This document shows positions 38,242 through 47,313 of a stretch of 64,000 bases of DNA, piece after piece. Positions within the stretch are counted from its first letter, which is position 1; each line of letters starts with the position of its first letter. Under the pieces are notes generated by a model. The model did no database searches. It was not told where the DNA came from and saw only the letters and a list, made by a program, of their open reading frames with translations. Source of the DNA: Candidatus Babelota bacterium (lineage in GTDB: Bacteria; Babelota; Babeliae; Babelales; Vermiphilaceae); NCBI GenBank assembly GCA_003963225.1, contig RXKB01000004.1, forward strand, positions 186,001 to 250,000, in the 5' to 3' direction. The translations under genes and the position numbers were made by a program.

Positions 38242-38793
38242 ATGCAAAAAACAGAATCGTTTTATAAACTCATCAATGTTTATGCCCAGGCATTTTTTAA
38301 CACTTTTTCCGACACAATCAGCATGGAACACTATTATGCAATTGAAAAAGCTTATGGAGCTCTGGTTAAGAACGCTCGGCTCATAAATTTGCTACAAGTC
38401 TCTTTTTTAAATCATCATGAATTGAAAAAAAAATGCCTCTCTCAAATAATTGAACAATTTAATTTACCAAAAAGTATTTTCACATTAGGCCTGCTTCTTA
38501 TTTCTAACGAACGTATCCATCTTTTGCCATTTATTTTGAAAAAAATTGCTTTATTATGCGAAAAAAAAAATAATAGAATGACTATGGAAATACGCTGCTC
38601 TCACCCTATTTGCGATGAAAAACGTAATATGATTACAGAAATGCTTTATAATATAACCCGTTCAAATATTAAACCTATTTTTTCAATTGATCGGCGCCTT
38701 ATTGCAGGAATTCGAGCTCAAAGCAATACTTTTCTTTGGGAAAGTTCTATTAAAAAAACTCTAAAAGCTATAAAAGCTCAAGTTATGGTATAA
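38242..38793 (+). CDS. atpH: ATP synthase F1 subunit delta
   Basis: Connects the peripheral stalk to the top of F1. The 183-residue product has the delta/OSCP layout: helical N-terminal domain (YKLINVYAQAFFN at the start) and a C-terminal part with IDRRLIAGIRAQSNTFLWESS, which matches the family's D-LIGG-...-DGS block in degenerate form. The ATG at 38242, four bases after the previous stop, is chosen over an in-frame start inside it. Confidence 0.85.
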   Translation: MQKTESFYKLINVYAQAFFNTFSDTISMEHYYAIEKAYGALVKNARLINLLQVSFLNHHELKKKCLSQIIEQFNLPKSIFTLGLLLISNERIHLLPFILKKIALLCEKKNNRMTMEIRCSHPICDEKRNMITEMLYNITRSNIKPIFSIDRRLIAGIRAQSNTFLWESSIKKTLKAIKAQVMV

Positions 38794-38804
38794 AAGGATT
38801 TACA

Positions 38805-40310
38805 ATGGAAATGCATACAACTGATCTTGCTTCTTTATTTGAAAAAGCTCTTAAAAATCTGCCTGAAGATAATCTAGAAGAAATTGGGATTGTTATAAAA
38901 GTAAGCGATAATATTTGCAAAATACATGGACTAACAAATGTATTGTTAAATGAGCTTGTACTATTTGAAGGAGGCAATAAAGGAATTGTTTTTCAATTAG
39001 ATGAAGATGTTGTCTCTGTATTCTTATTTTTTAATATTATTCCAGTACGTGAATTAGAAGCAGTAAAACGGACAGGCTCTTTATTTAAAATAGGATTAAC
39101 AAAAAACCTTTTGGGTAGAGTTATTAATGCGATGGGCGATGCTATTGATGGCTTAGAACCTTTAGAATACGAAGAATTACGATCAATTGAGGCAACTATT
39201 CCAGGCATTATTGAGCGTTCACCTGTAAATGAATCTCTAGAAACAGGCATTTTGGCAATTGATGCACTTATTCCGATAGGCAAAGGACAACGCGAGCTTT
39301 TAATTGGTAATCGTGGGACCGGAAAAACATCTATTGCAATTGACACCATTCTGCACCAAAAAGACAAAAATGTTATCTGTATTTACGTTGCCGTTGGTCT
39401 GAGACAAGCAAATGTTGCACATACTATTAATTTACTTGAAACAAAAGGCGCCTTGCCTTACACCATTATTATTAATGCTCAAGCAGGAGATGCGGTCTTA
39501 AATCAGTATATTGCACCATATGTTGGGTGCACTGTTGCGGAATATTTCAGAGATCAAGGCAAAGATGTTTTAATTGTCTATGATGATTTAAGTAATCATG
39601 CAGTTGCCTTTCGTGAAATGTCGTTATTACTTCGCAGAGCACCCGGCAGAGAAGCGTATCCTGGAGATGTCTTTTATTTTCACTCCCGATTATTAGAACG
39701 TGCTGGAAAATTAAAAAAAGGTGGTTCTATAACTGCACTGCCCATCGTGCAAATTCAAGGCGATGATATTACTTCTTACATTCCAACCAACCTTATTTCT
39801 ATCACTGATGGTCAGATTTTTTTAAATACTCAATTATTTAACCAAGGTGTGTTTCCGGCAGTGGATACAGAGCTTTCTGTTTCTCGCGTAGGGAGAGCAG
39901 CTCAAACTAATGCTATTAAAAAAATGACCAAAGCTTTAAAATTAGAGCTTGCGCAATATCATGATTTAGCAGCTTTTGCCCAGTTTGGGACAGAACTTGA
40001 TGAAATTTCACGCAGACAACTTGCACGGGGTAAAATTATTATTGAACTTTTAAAGCAACCTGAGCATAGCACCTACTCATTTGTAGAAAATACCTTACAA
40101 CTTTTTTTATTAAAAGAGAATTTTTTAGACTCGGTACTTCCAAAACATGTTTCAGAATTTGCTTTACAATTTATAAGCTATGTACAATCGGTCTACAAAA
40201 CAGTGTACGACAATATTTATCAAACAGCTGATATCTCTCCAGAAATTTATAAAAGGCTCACTGAAATAGCGCAAGAGTTTACCAAATTATTTGTAAGTAA
40301 CAGCAATTGA
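38805..40310 (+). CDS. atpA: ATP synthase F1 subunit alpha
   Basis: Regulatory nucleotide-binding subunit of F1, 501 residues. Walker A GNRGTGKT at 168-175 (usual GDRQTGKT), then IYVAVGLRQANV, LIVYDDLSNHAVAFREMSLLLRR in two pieces, RAPGREAYPGDVFY, and the SVSRVGRAAQ block. AAAGGA precedes the ATG. The remaining F1 genes (atpG, atpD, atpC) do not follow: a tRNA and an opposite-strand gene come next. The operon is therefore split in this genome. Confidence 0.96.
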   Translation: MEMHTTDLASLFEKALKNLPEDNLEEIGIVIKVSDNICKIHGLTNVLLNELVLFEGGNKGIVFQLDEDVVSVFLFFNIIPVRELEAVKRTGSLFKIGLTKNLLGRVINAMGDAIDGLEPLEYEELRSIEATIPGIIERSPVNESLETGILAIDALIPIGKGQRELLIGNRGTGKTSIAIDTILHQKDKNVICIYVAVGLRQANVAHTINLLETKGALPYTIIINAQAGDAVLNQYIAPYVGCTVAEYFRDQGKDVLIVYDDLSNHAVAFREMSLLLRRAPGREAYPGDVFYFHSRLLERAGKLKKGGSITALPIVQIQGDDITSYIPTNLISITDGQIFLNTQLFNQGVFPAVDTELSVSRVGRAAQTNAIKKMTKALKLELAQYHDLAAFAQFGTELDEISRRQLARGKIIIELLKQPEHSTYSFVENTLQLFLLKENFLDSVLPKHVSEFALQFISYVQSVYKTVYDNIYQTADISPEIYKRLTEIAQEFTKLFVSNSN

Positions 40311-40376
40311 ATACTCTAGATATAAAAGATTTATAGATTATTTTATTTTTAATGGTATAATTTATTGCATAATTTT

Positions 40377-40453
40377 GTGCCTGTAGCTCAGTTGGATAGA
40401 GCGACGGACTTCTAATCCGTAGGTCGTAGGTTCAAATCCTACCAGGCACACCA
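40377..40453 (+). tRNA. tRNA-Arg (anticodon TCT)
   Basis: A 77-nt cloverleaf. The acceptor stem GTGCCTG pairs with CAGGCAC, followed by A and an encoded CCA. The anticodon arm CGGAC/ATCCG-type stem encloses CTTCTAA, giving anticodon TCT for AGA/AGG arginine codons. D- and T-arms are regular. Confidence 0.95.
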
Positions 40454-40633
40454 TAAATCAAATGATAATAAATAATTAAAACACTTTTTTAAAGCCTGCT
40501 GTTAAATAATACATTTTAAAACAGTAATATTATACATTGATGCAAATTTACTTGTACTTATTTTTCAGCAACACTTTCTTTATTCAATGTATTTATTAAG
40601 CTTTTTCCGCTTAGATTTTTTTATGTATACTTT

Positions 40634-41806
40634 TTACTGATACGGCGGCATAAGTTTGAGTAATTTTACAGATACTTGTTTGAATTCATTACCTTGTGCA
40701 TCCAATAAACCAATAGGCTGCTTATTCAAATAAGCATTATACAAATCTTGGTACGTGTTAATTCCTGCAAAGCGCTTTGACAATGGTATACAATGCACAC
40801 AACCATAACCTGTAGAGTATCCCGCAGCTTCTATTAATGTGTTACCATGTATACTTGCAACAACCATAGTATGGCCCTCAAACCATATAATATCACCCTC
40901 TTCTAGCATATTATTTTCATCGACTGGCCTACAGTACTGGCCAATTAGCTTTGATACTTTCCACACAAAAGGTATGCCTGCACCTTGAGCCATCCGCCAA
41001 ATCAAACCAGAACAATCATACCCTTGGTAAGTTTCACCTTGTGATGGCCTATGCCAACAACCCTGCGCATAAAAAAAATCATTTTTGTCGTTTGGCGTAC
41101 TAAAACTACAGCCACCCCACACATAAGGGACTACACTGGAAGCATCTTCAGACGCAGCATACACTATTAGCCGATGCAATAACGCAACAAACAAACCCCG
41201 TTTTTGCTGGTCAGACCGTTGTTCAATACATAACGCTTTTTCTTTTTCTATGTATGCAATACTAAACGTATTATCTGCAAAATAAGGTATGTACACAGCA
41301 TATTGCGTTTGGATGTCTTTCTGTGGTATACGCACAAAATAAGTTCCCACAGAAAAACCATTCCATGGTTCAGATAAAAAAAGTTTTGACTGATACTCAT
41401 TTTCCAGGCAAGGGATCATACCAATTAATACAGGATTAATTTTTTTTAATAATGTTATGCCATCAACAAGGGTCCAAAACGTCGAATACGGCTGACCATT
41501 ATCATCAAATCCATAGATAACCTTATCAACATTAATTTTAACTGCATCTGCAACAACATGTAATGAAGTCACTGTTTCATTATATAATCCTTGATTTGCC
41601 CTTCTGCAAAGTGTTTCTTGTCCTGAAATTGGTGATTTTTGACATGCCGGATAGGAAGAACTCATATCAACAACCGGCTTGCTAATAACCGCTTTTTGAT
41701 TTATATAATCTACATTATGCGCAACAAAATTAAGTAATCCACCAATTAAGTAGGATATATATTTATTTTTTAATGAAGATAACAATAACGTGCTTTGAAA
41801 ATGCAT
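40634..41806 (-). CDS. NlpC/P60-family cell-wall peptidase
   Basis: A 390-residue protein whose C-terminal third is an NlpC/P60 Cys-peptidase: VPYVWGGCSF, YDCSGLIWRMAQ with the nucleophile near residue 264, GDIIWFEGHTMVVA with the catalytic His near 308, and a final LIEAAGYSTGYG. The N-terminal two thirds resemble the beta-rich SH3-type regions of YkfC-like gamma-D-glutamyl-diaminoacid peptidases. The N-terminus is only weakly hydrophobic, so export is uncertain. It suggests the cell still makes or recycles peptidoglycan. Confidence 0.85.
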   Translation of the reverse strand: MHFQSTLLLSSLKNKYISYLIGGLLNFVAHNVDYINQKAVISKPVVDMSSSYPACQKSPISGQETLCRRANQGLYNETVTSLHVVADAVKINVDKVIYGFDDNGQPYSTFWTLVDGITLLKKINPVLIGMIPCLENEYQSKLFLSEPWNGFSVGTYFVRIPQKDIQTQYAVYIPYFADNTFSIAYIEKEKALCIEQRSDQQKRGLFVALLHRLIVYAASEDASSVVPYVWGGCSFSTPNDKNDFFYAQGCWHRPSQGETYQGYDCSGLIWRMAQGAGIPFVWKVSKLIGQYCRPVDENNMLEEGDIIWFEGHTMVVASIHGNTLIEAAGYSTGYGCVHCIPLSKRFAGINTYQDLYNAYLNKQPIGLLDAQGNEFKQVSVKLLKLMPPYQ

Positions 41807-41824
41807 ACGCTGTATCCCACATTA

Positions 41825-42106
41825 TTAATTTTTTATTTGAAGATCACCTGTTGATTTTACTTTAAAATTTTTAAGATTTTTTGGCAAACAATTAGATTGC
41901 GTATTAGGATATTCAATATAATTATTGGCACAATTATGATTTTTTAAGATTTTTGATATTATTGGATTATCAAGATGCTTAATATTTTGTATATTACCGC
42001 TAGACTTACAATTCCGGTATACAACAACATAAGCCAATGTATCATTTTCCATACTCTGCAACAACGACACCGCCAACATGGCTCCAATAGTTATAAAAAC
42101 CTTCAT
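41825..42106 (-). CDS. Small exported cysteine-containing protein, unknown
   Basis: A 93-residue protein with a signal peptide (MKVFITIGAMLAVSLLQS) and Met-Glu at residues 19-20. The mature part has three Cys and is Asn- and Lys-rich (NCKSSGN; NHNCANN; SNCLPKN). A good AGAGGAAAG ribosome site supports it. It lies 18 bases upstream of the NlpC/P60 gene and may be cotranscribed. Confidence 0.6.
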   Translation of the reverse strand: MKVFITIGAMLAVSLLQSMENDTLAYVVVYRNCKSSGNIQNIKHLDNPIISKILKNHNCANNYIEYPNTQSNCLPKNLKNFKVKSTGDLQIKN

Positions 42107-42258
42107 ACTTTCCTCTTTTTATATATGTATATACTTATATCACTGTTTAGTATGTACAAAGTAGCACACTTTTTACAATGGTATAAAAATTATAGTTTGT
42201 AATAAATATGCCTTAATGCTTATATTAATAAAAAAATTTTTATTTTTATTAAGAATAG

Positions 42259-42816
42259 TTATATTTTTTCGAACTTTTGGATATGTACTATAAACGCATC
42301 TATTAACTTTTTTAAGCGCTTTTCAACCGTTATATCAATCAACAAACCTTTTTCATTAAACTGCATATTACCTCGTTCAAGAGAAAACATAGTAGGATAC
42401 ATATGTACACCCAACATTTCAAATGGTACTCGCGTATGCCAAACTCCTCGCACACCGCCAAATTGACTCGGAGAAGTGGAAAGCAAGAGTAATTGTTTAT
42501 CTGTCAATGGCATTGGCTTGCATCGCGAAAGCCAATCAACAGTATTTTTCAAGGGTGATGAAATGGTACCGTTGTATTCTGGACTTGCAATAATAATAGC
42601 CTCTACATCTTTAATGTACTCAGCAAGCTTTTGTACCGTTGCTGGAATCCCGGTACTTTTTTCTATGTCTTGATTATACACAGGCATTGCAAAATCAAGT
42701 AAATCAATTAAGGTATGCTTAATTTTTTTATCTTCAAGATATTTTTTAACTATTCGCAACAATTTTTTATTTAAAGAGCCAACTTGCAAAGACCCTGCAA
42801 AAAGCAAAACCTCCAT
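42259..42816 (-). CDS. NADPH-dependent FMN reductase
   Basis: A 185-residue flavodoxin-fold reductase (FMN_red family: ChrR, ArsH, SsuE type). The start has the phosphate loop GSLQVGSLNKKL, then PVYNQDIE and ASPEYNGTISSPLKNTVDWLSR, the FMN-binding signature. It reduces quinones, metals or dyes in characterised relatives; the native substrate is not clear. AGGGGA precedes the ATG. Confidence 0.92.
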   Translation of the reverse strand: MEVLLFAGSLQVGSLNKKLLRIVKKYLEDKKIKHTLIDLLDFAMPVYNQDIEKSTGIPATVQKLAEYIKDVEAIIIASPEYNGTISSPLKNTVDWLSRCKPMPLTDKQLLLLSTSPSQFGGVRGVWHTRVPFEMLGVHMYPTMFSLERGNMQFNEKGLLIDITVEKRLKKLIDAFIVHIQKFEKI

Positions 42817-42866
42817 AGCTTTATTTCCCCTATAATTACCTTAATAGATGATCACCTTATGTTAAG

Positions 42867-43943
42867 TTAAATAATTGCACATTGCAAGTATGCTGTATTA
42901 TCAAGCTTCTTATTTGGATCATGCAAGAGCTCTTGTATATACTGATCGAATGATATGTTTCTGCTAATAAACTGTTTTATAGTTAACTTTTCAGCATCTG
43001 TTACTATATTTATATGTTCATTTTCGTACGTTTCAAGTTTTTTTTGCATCTCCATTATTGACGGTTCTTCTATTTTATAAAAATCATGTGCTATCTCTGG
43101 TATGTTTTTTTGGAACTGCTTTATCATATAATCATCAACCAACTTGCTAGATGAGCTGTTGCGTAGATTTTCATATAATAAATATCGAATATAAAACAAT
43201 TTGCTAATCTCTTGTTGTGTATAATTTTCAATATAAAGACTTTTATTTTTTAAAGTACCGTGTATCAATATTTCAGCAGTTATTTTTGGATCTAATTTTT
43301 CTAAATAAAATGCAATAATAGCTATTGGTATGAATAAAGCATTGATCAACAAACATTCTGTTGGATACACAATTTTTTGAGTAAATGACCTCAAGCATCC
43401 CGTTGGCAAAGGGACAATACTTTCAGTTGTTTGGGAAAAATAAAATATATTTGGATCAATATAATGTTTGTACTCATTGAAAAAAGATACCATACCTTGC
43501 TGTAATACAGGCAGCTTATTTTTTGTAGATTTTTGCAATTGTTCAACCATCAATATAATACTTTTATTAAGTTGAATATAACGTAAAAAACCTAATTTTC
43601 CAGCCAAATCAAAAGAATCTATTTTTGGACAATCGACTAGTTGATTAAACCAGCTAAATAAATTAGAACAACTAGCCAGATCTTCTTCCTGTTGCAAACA
43701 ACTAGATGCCACTTGGTAACATTTTTTATTGACAAGCATAAGGTTATAAATATTTCGCTTTCTCTGCTCAAGACTTGCTAAAACATTTATACCTGCCCTT
43801 TTTTTTAGATACTGCACAATATCAAAACACCCTGCATCTTTAATAATCATTTGTAAGCATTCTGTTGGTACGTCATCCAAGCAAGAGATAACAAAAGGCG
43901 TATATTGAATTAGCAACGCAACTATTATTATTTTTATCATCAT
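42867..43943 (-). CDS. Exported F-box-like protein, unknown
   Basis: About 358 residues from the Met at 43943. The signal peptide (MMIKIIIVALLIQYTPFVIS) leads straight into DDVPTECLQMII and then LMLVNKKCYQVASSCL, in the order and spacing of an F-box (LPxE-L--I, then V-K-W/F). The rest is helical with a hydrophobic patch, no recognised domain. F-box proteins recruit targets to eukaryotic ubiquitin ligases, and several intracellular bacteria secrete them. The longer frame from 44039 adds residues that disturb the signal peptide. Confidence 0.6.
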   Translation of the reverse strand: MMIKIIIVALLIQYTPFVISCLDDVPTECLQMIIKDAGCFDIVQYLKKRAGINVLASLEQRKRNIYNLMLVNKKCYQVASSCLQQEEDLASCSNLFSWFNQLVDCPKIDSFDLAGKLGFLRYIQLNKSIILMVEQLQKSTKNKLPVLQQGMVSFFNEYKHYIDPNIFYFSQTTESIVPLPTGCLRSFTQKIVYPTECLLINALFIPIAIIAFYLEKLDPKITAEILIHGTLKNKSLYIENYTQQEISKLFYIRYLLYENLRNSSSSKLVDDYMIKQFQKNIPEIAHDFYKIEEPSIMEMQKKLETYENEHINIVTDAEKLTIKQFISRNISFDQYIQELLHDPNKKLDNTAYLQCAII

Positions 43944-44065
43944 TACTCTTTTTTTAACAAAATATATTGATTGAAAATATATATTTTTTACAATAAAATA
44001 CAATGTAATAATTAAATTAACCCTATCAATCAAAATCACACATACTTGTTACAAAAAGGACAATT

Positions 44066-44812
44066 ATGCTAAACAAACATACAGCACTGTTATTTTTTGT
44101 CTTTGTTTTAGCATTTCAATATTTTAATGGATCACAAAATCCACTTGCAAATATTGATATTGATAATTTGCCATACAATAAGACTCCTTTAGAATATATT
44201 GATCAAACACTGCTTACCCCTCCGTCATTAAAGCACAATTGGGCTTGGATGTTTTGTCAAATACCTTTATTTATTAATTATCTGCTGCCTAAAACTATTT
44301 TTTCATCTTTTTTAATGCATAATACAGGAGCAATATGCATTAATACTGTAGTAATTGGGTTTATCATGTTGAAAGTGGAACGCGATTATTACAACCACAC
44401 ATTACAACGAAACAATTTATTTAGTCATGATGATATTAAAAAAAAGTTAGAAAAAATTAAATTATTAACCCAAAAAGCATACTTGCATCAAAAAAATTGT
44501 AATAATTGCCTTATAATAATTCCAGATACTATTAAAAAAAAGCTCTGCGTACTGTATTCTCCCCAAACAAAAAGCGATTTAATTACCTATGCTATTATAA
44601 CTTGTATAATAAACTTGTGTATTGCTGGAGTAAAAGAAAAGTCGGTACTAAAAACTTTTGGCTTTCAAAATATACGTAAACTACCATTTTTCATTATATA
44701 CAACACATTATTTTATTGCGTACAAAAAACTATATATAACATACATTTAAGAAGATGTTTTAAGCAATTGGAAACAGATTTAATAAATAAATTAGAAAAA
44801 GCCAACCATTAA
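44066..44812 (+). CDS. Membrane protein, unknown
   Basis: A 248-residue protein with a cleavable-looking signal (to FNGSQ near residue 25) and three likely membrane segments (about 70-85, 175-190 and 210-230). It has a CNNC pair near residue 150. No family recognised. AAAAGGAC precedes the ATG. The 138 bases after it contain the neighbour's terminator. Confidence 0.6.
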   Translation: MLNKHTALLFFVFVLAFQYFNGSQNPLANIDIDNLPYNKTPLEYIDQTLLTPPSLKHNWAWMFCQIPLFINYLLPKTIFSSFLMHNTGAICINTVVIGFIMLKVERDYYNHTLQRNNLFSHDDIKKKLEKIKLLTQKAYLHQKNCNNCLIIIPDTIKKKLCVLYSPQTKSDLITYAIITCIINLCIAGVKEKSVLKTFGFQNIRKLPFFIIYNTLFYCVQKTIYNIHLRRCFKQLETDLINKLEKANH

Positions 44813-44902
44813 TCAACCAATTAAAAAAAAGAGCACTTTTTACTATTATTTGCATTTATTATATATGAATTTGCACAATATCTTAAAAAAATTTTTTTAC
44901 AA

Positions 44903-44931
44903 ACAGGAGAGTATGATAGCACCTCCCCTGT
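44903..44931 (-). terminator. Terminator hairpin of the 44951-45808 gene
   Basis: Nine-base stem: ACAGGAGAG at 44903-44911 pairs with CTCCCCTGT at 44923-44931 with one G-U. Read on the minus strand it follows the gene's stop and is itself followed by TTTG and then a T-rich stretch. A rho-independent terminator is likely. Confidence 0.6.
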
Positions 44932-44950
44932 TAATTAGTATGCAAATTTA

Positions 44951-45808
44951 TTAATTGTTATTTTCATTAGCAACTATTTTCACTTCAACTTTTCCTGGAC
45001 CAGCTTGTACCACATAAAATGGTGCATTTAAATGCGAACGCCATTCCATGTTTTCGTCCACTTGAATCGTAATTTTAAGGCCTTCATTGGCAAGCAAAAC
45101 CAAAGCGCACGTAGCAAAGTCATTAGCATTCATAAGCCACGTTGCTTCGTTTAAATGAATAGTAACATCTTGTAAATCTGCAATCACATAGACTATCCCA
45201 TTAATTAAACAGATACCATTTAACGCAAGATCTGTATCCACATAAGCACCTTCTTCTATAAGATGAGTTGTAGCGTCTTCTGGCAATTGTATGGCAGGTG
45301 ATTTATAGCCAATCGGTGCAAAAAGCACCCTTTTATTATTAAAGATACCCCATTCTACAAAACCGTCTTCAGAATCAGTCATGTTTTTTTTCGTTACACG
45401 TAAATTGTGATTAGGTAGACGTCTAAATTCAGTATCTGTCAAAACTTCGATAAAAATCCCATTATTGTTTTCAGGATACAAGTTAACTGAAGGAATACCT
45501 GAAGGAAGTCCAATTAACGTAACATCTTGGTTTGTTTCCTCATTTTCTTGCATATAAATTGTAACACTGTTGTTTTCCGCTGTAATATTTATTTTTTTAA
45601 ACTCTTTCATACCGTTAAATAAAACATTTTTATCTGTAAATGCATAATGGTATTTTGATCTAGACTTTGTTTTTTTTTGAGTTAACAAATTTTTAATACC
45701 ATATTGAATTGCTTGTTGAATCGTTGCAGCATGGTTAGGTACGGCTATATCACTCAATAGCCCTGTGCTTACTGTAAGACACAGTAACGATATTATTTTT
45801 TTATTCAT
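44951..45808 (-). CDS. Exported protein, unknown
   Basis: A 285-residue protein with a signal peptide (MNKKIISLLCLTVSTGLLS). The mature part is beta-rich with repeated short strands (YVIADLQDVTIHLNEATWLM; LANEGLKITIQVDE), suggesting a carbohydrate- or surface-binding fold, but nothing is recognised. A strong AAGGAG precedes the ATG and a terminator follows. Single-gene unit. Confidence 0.7.
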   Translation of the reverse strand: MNKKIISLLCLTVSTGLLSDIAVPNHAATIQQAIQYGIKNLLTQKKTKSRSKYHYAFTDKNVLFNGMKEFKKINITAENNSVTIYMQENEETNQDVTLIGLPSGIPSVNLYPENNNGIFIEVLTDTEFRRLPNHNLRVTKKNMTDSEDGFVEWGIFNNKRVLFAPIGYKSPAIQLPEDATTHLIEEGAYVDTDLALNGICLINGIVYVIADLQDVTIHLNEATWLMNANDFATCALVLLANEGLKITIQVDENMEWRSHLNAPFYVVQAGPGKVEVKIVANENNN

Positions 45809-45909
45809 AACAATCTCCTTAGTTTGGTAAAAACAATTTCTTAAGAACCTATAAAAAAACTATGGGTAAATGCAAGGCTGTAGTTTTTTCAGGGTTAAAA
45901 GAAATGCTT

Positions 45910-46809
45910 TTATGGTACTTGCAACGATACTGTTTTGGCGCCAGTCATCATGCCTATTTGATACGCTTCATCTTTTGCCAATGTCAAAGCTCTGATTAAA
46001 CGATCAATGCCAATACCGCCACCAAATCTTTTGCAAAAAGGTAATGAAAGGAAAGCTTCTAGCTCTTTGTTTACACGTTCTTTACCAAACTGATTATACA
46101 AAAGTTGAGCGTAAGCACCATTGCTTATGGTTAAAAATGACTGTTTCATTTGTATAGGATCAGTGCTACGTTCTGCTGCACCAATCGTTTCTATGCCATA
46201 AAGCAAAGTATCTATTTTAAAGGCTAAACCATTTTCTTGTTTCATATTCCAAAATGGTTGTGTTCTGAGCGGAAATTTTTCAAGCAAGAATACTGGCCCG
46301 TACAAGGCTGCTATTTGTTCTTCATGAGACGCTTCAATCATGCTTGTGTTAAAACAAGTTGCCATGTCTTCATAAAGCCCTTGTTTAAACTGTTCAGACT
46401 TTCCAAACCCTACAAATTGTAATAATTCCTTGACCAGATTTTGTAAATCAGCAAACGTACCGGGTGATTCAAACTCAAACATAGGAAATATGCGCAAGTG
46501 ACGTTCTGGATTAGGTTTTTTTTCATTGCGATAGCTAGTTGTGAAACAGAAAAGTCCAGGTAGTTCAGGGTTTTTTAGCAGTTCATATTCAAGCCACATT
46601 TGACCAGTTTGAGGCAATGGCCAACGCTGGCTTGCAATGTAATAATCGGTAATATTGCTTGGGTCTTCGCACGCTGCTAAAATACTTTGACGTGATTGGG
46701 TGTCAATTTCTAAAAAGCCTTTAGCTAAAAAAAAAGACCGTAACAGCTGTACGGTCTCATGGTAATTTTTGATATTTTTGTAATCGCTTAACGATTTGTA
46801 GCTGCTCAT
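45910..46809 (-). CDS. Class II aminoacyl-tRNA synthetase-like catalytic domain (AspRS/AsnRS group)
   Basis: A 299-residue free catalytic domain. Motif 2 is YRNEKKPNPERHLRIFPMFE, motif 3 is GGGIGIDRLIRAL, and between them is the AspRS/AsnRS-type block FPLRTQPFWN...FKIDTLLYGIETIGAAER. There is no anticodon-binding domain. In archaea such AsnRS-like proteins make asparagine (AS-AR); in bacteria others (EpmA) modify elongation factor P. The Asp/Asn-type residues favour the former, but this is inference. AAGGA precedes the ATG. Confidence 0.8.
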   Translation of the reverse strand: MSSYKSLSDYKNIKNYHETVQLLRSFFLAKGFLEIDTQSRQSILAACEDPSNITDYYIASQRWPLPQTGQMWLEYELLKNPELPGLFCFTTSYRNEKKPNPERHLRIFPMFEFESPGTFADLQNLVKELLQFVGFGKSEQFKQGLYEDMATCFNTSMIEASHEEQIAALYGPVFLLEKFPLRTQPFWNMKQENGLAFKIDTLLYGIETIGAAERSTDPIQMKQSFLTISNGAYAQLLYNQFGKERVNKELEAFLSLPFCKRFGGGIGIDRLIRALTLAKDEAYQIGMMTGAKTVSLQVP

Positions 46810-46889
46810 TTACTCTTCCTTTTGTTAAAAATAGGTAAAATTTTTAACATGTTAGCAAGACGAGTATAAAAAGCAACTTTTATACGATA

Positions 46890-47279
46890 TTATTCTTGAT
46901 CTTCTTCAGTTGATTGGGCAGGGGTAAGAATTTCTCCAGTTACTGTTTCATTATCTTTGTTGGTTTCATTAGTAACATTCTCTGTGTTATTTTCATTATT
47001 AATATTTGCTAATACTTTATCATAATATGCTTTATAAGCTATTATGTATTCTTCATAGCTTAGCCCAGTAGGCAATAAAAAAAATACATTATTTTTATTA
47101 TCTGCATAAACCAATGGTTCTTGATTTGTTAAAACATTAGTAACATCATATACTAAGTTGAATGGTGCTTGATGTAAGTAACTGAAGTTTTCAAATGGAT
47201 TTTGTCCATTATCAAATGGATTATTTGCAGACAAAGAAAATAGTTGTAACAATGTTAATGAAAAAAATAGTTTTTGCAT
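46890..47279 (-). CDS. Small exported protein with NPF motifs
   Basis: A 129-residue protein with signal peptide MQKLFFSLTLLQLFSLSA followed at once by NNPFDNGQNPFENF. Residues 70-90 (FFLLPTGLSYEEYIIAYKAY) match the next gene's IVSIACGVILTHEEYEKYITA, so the two are paralogues in tandem. The tail is Asn/Thr/Glu-rich. Function unknown. Confidence 0.65.
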   Translation of the reverse strand: MQKLFFSLTLLQLFSLSANNPFDNGQNPFENFSYLHQAPFNLVYDVTNVLTNQEPLVYADNKNNVFFLLPTGLSYEEYIIAYKAYYDKVLANINNENNTENVTNETNKDNETVTGEILTPAQSTEEDQE

Positions 47280-47313
47280 AGCAGTTCCTCTGTAGTTATG
47301 TTGATATAATACA

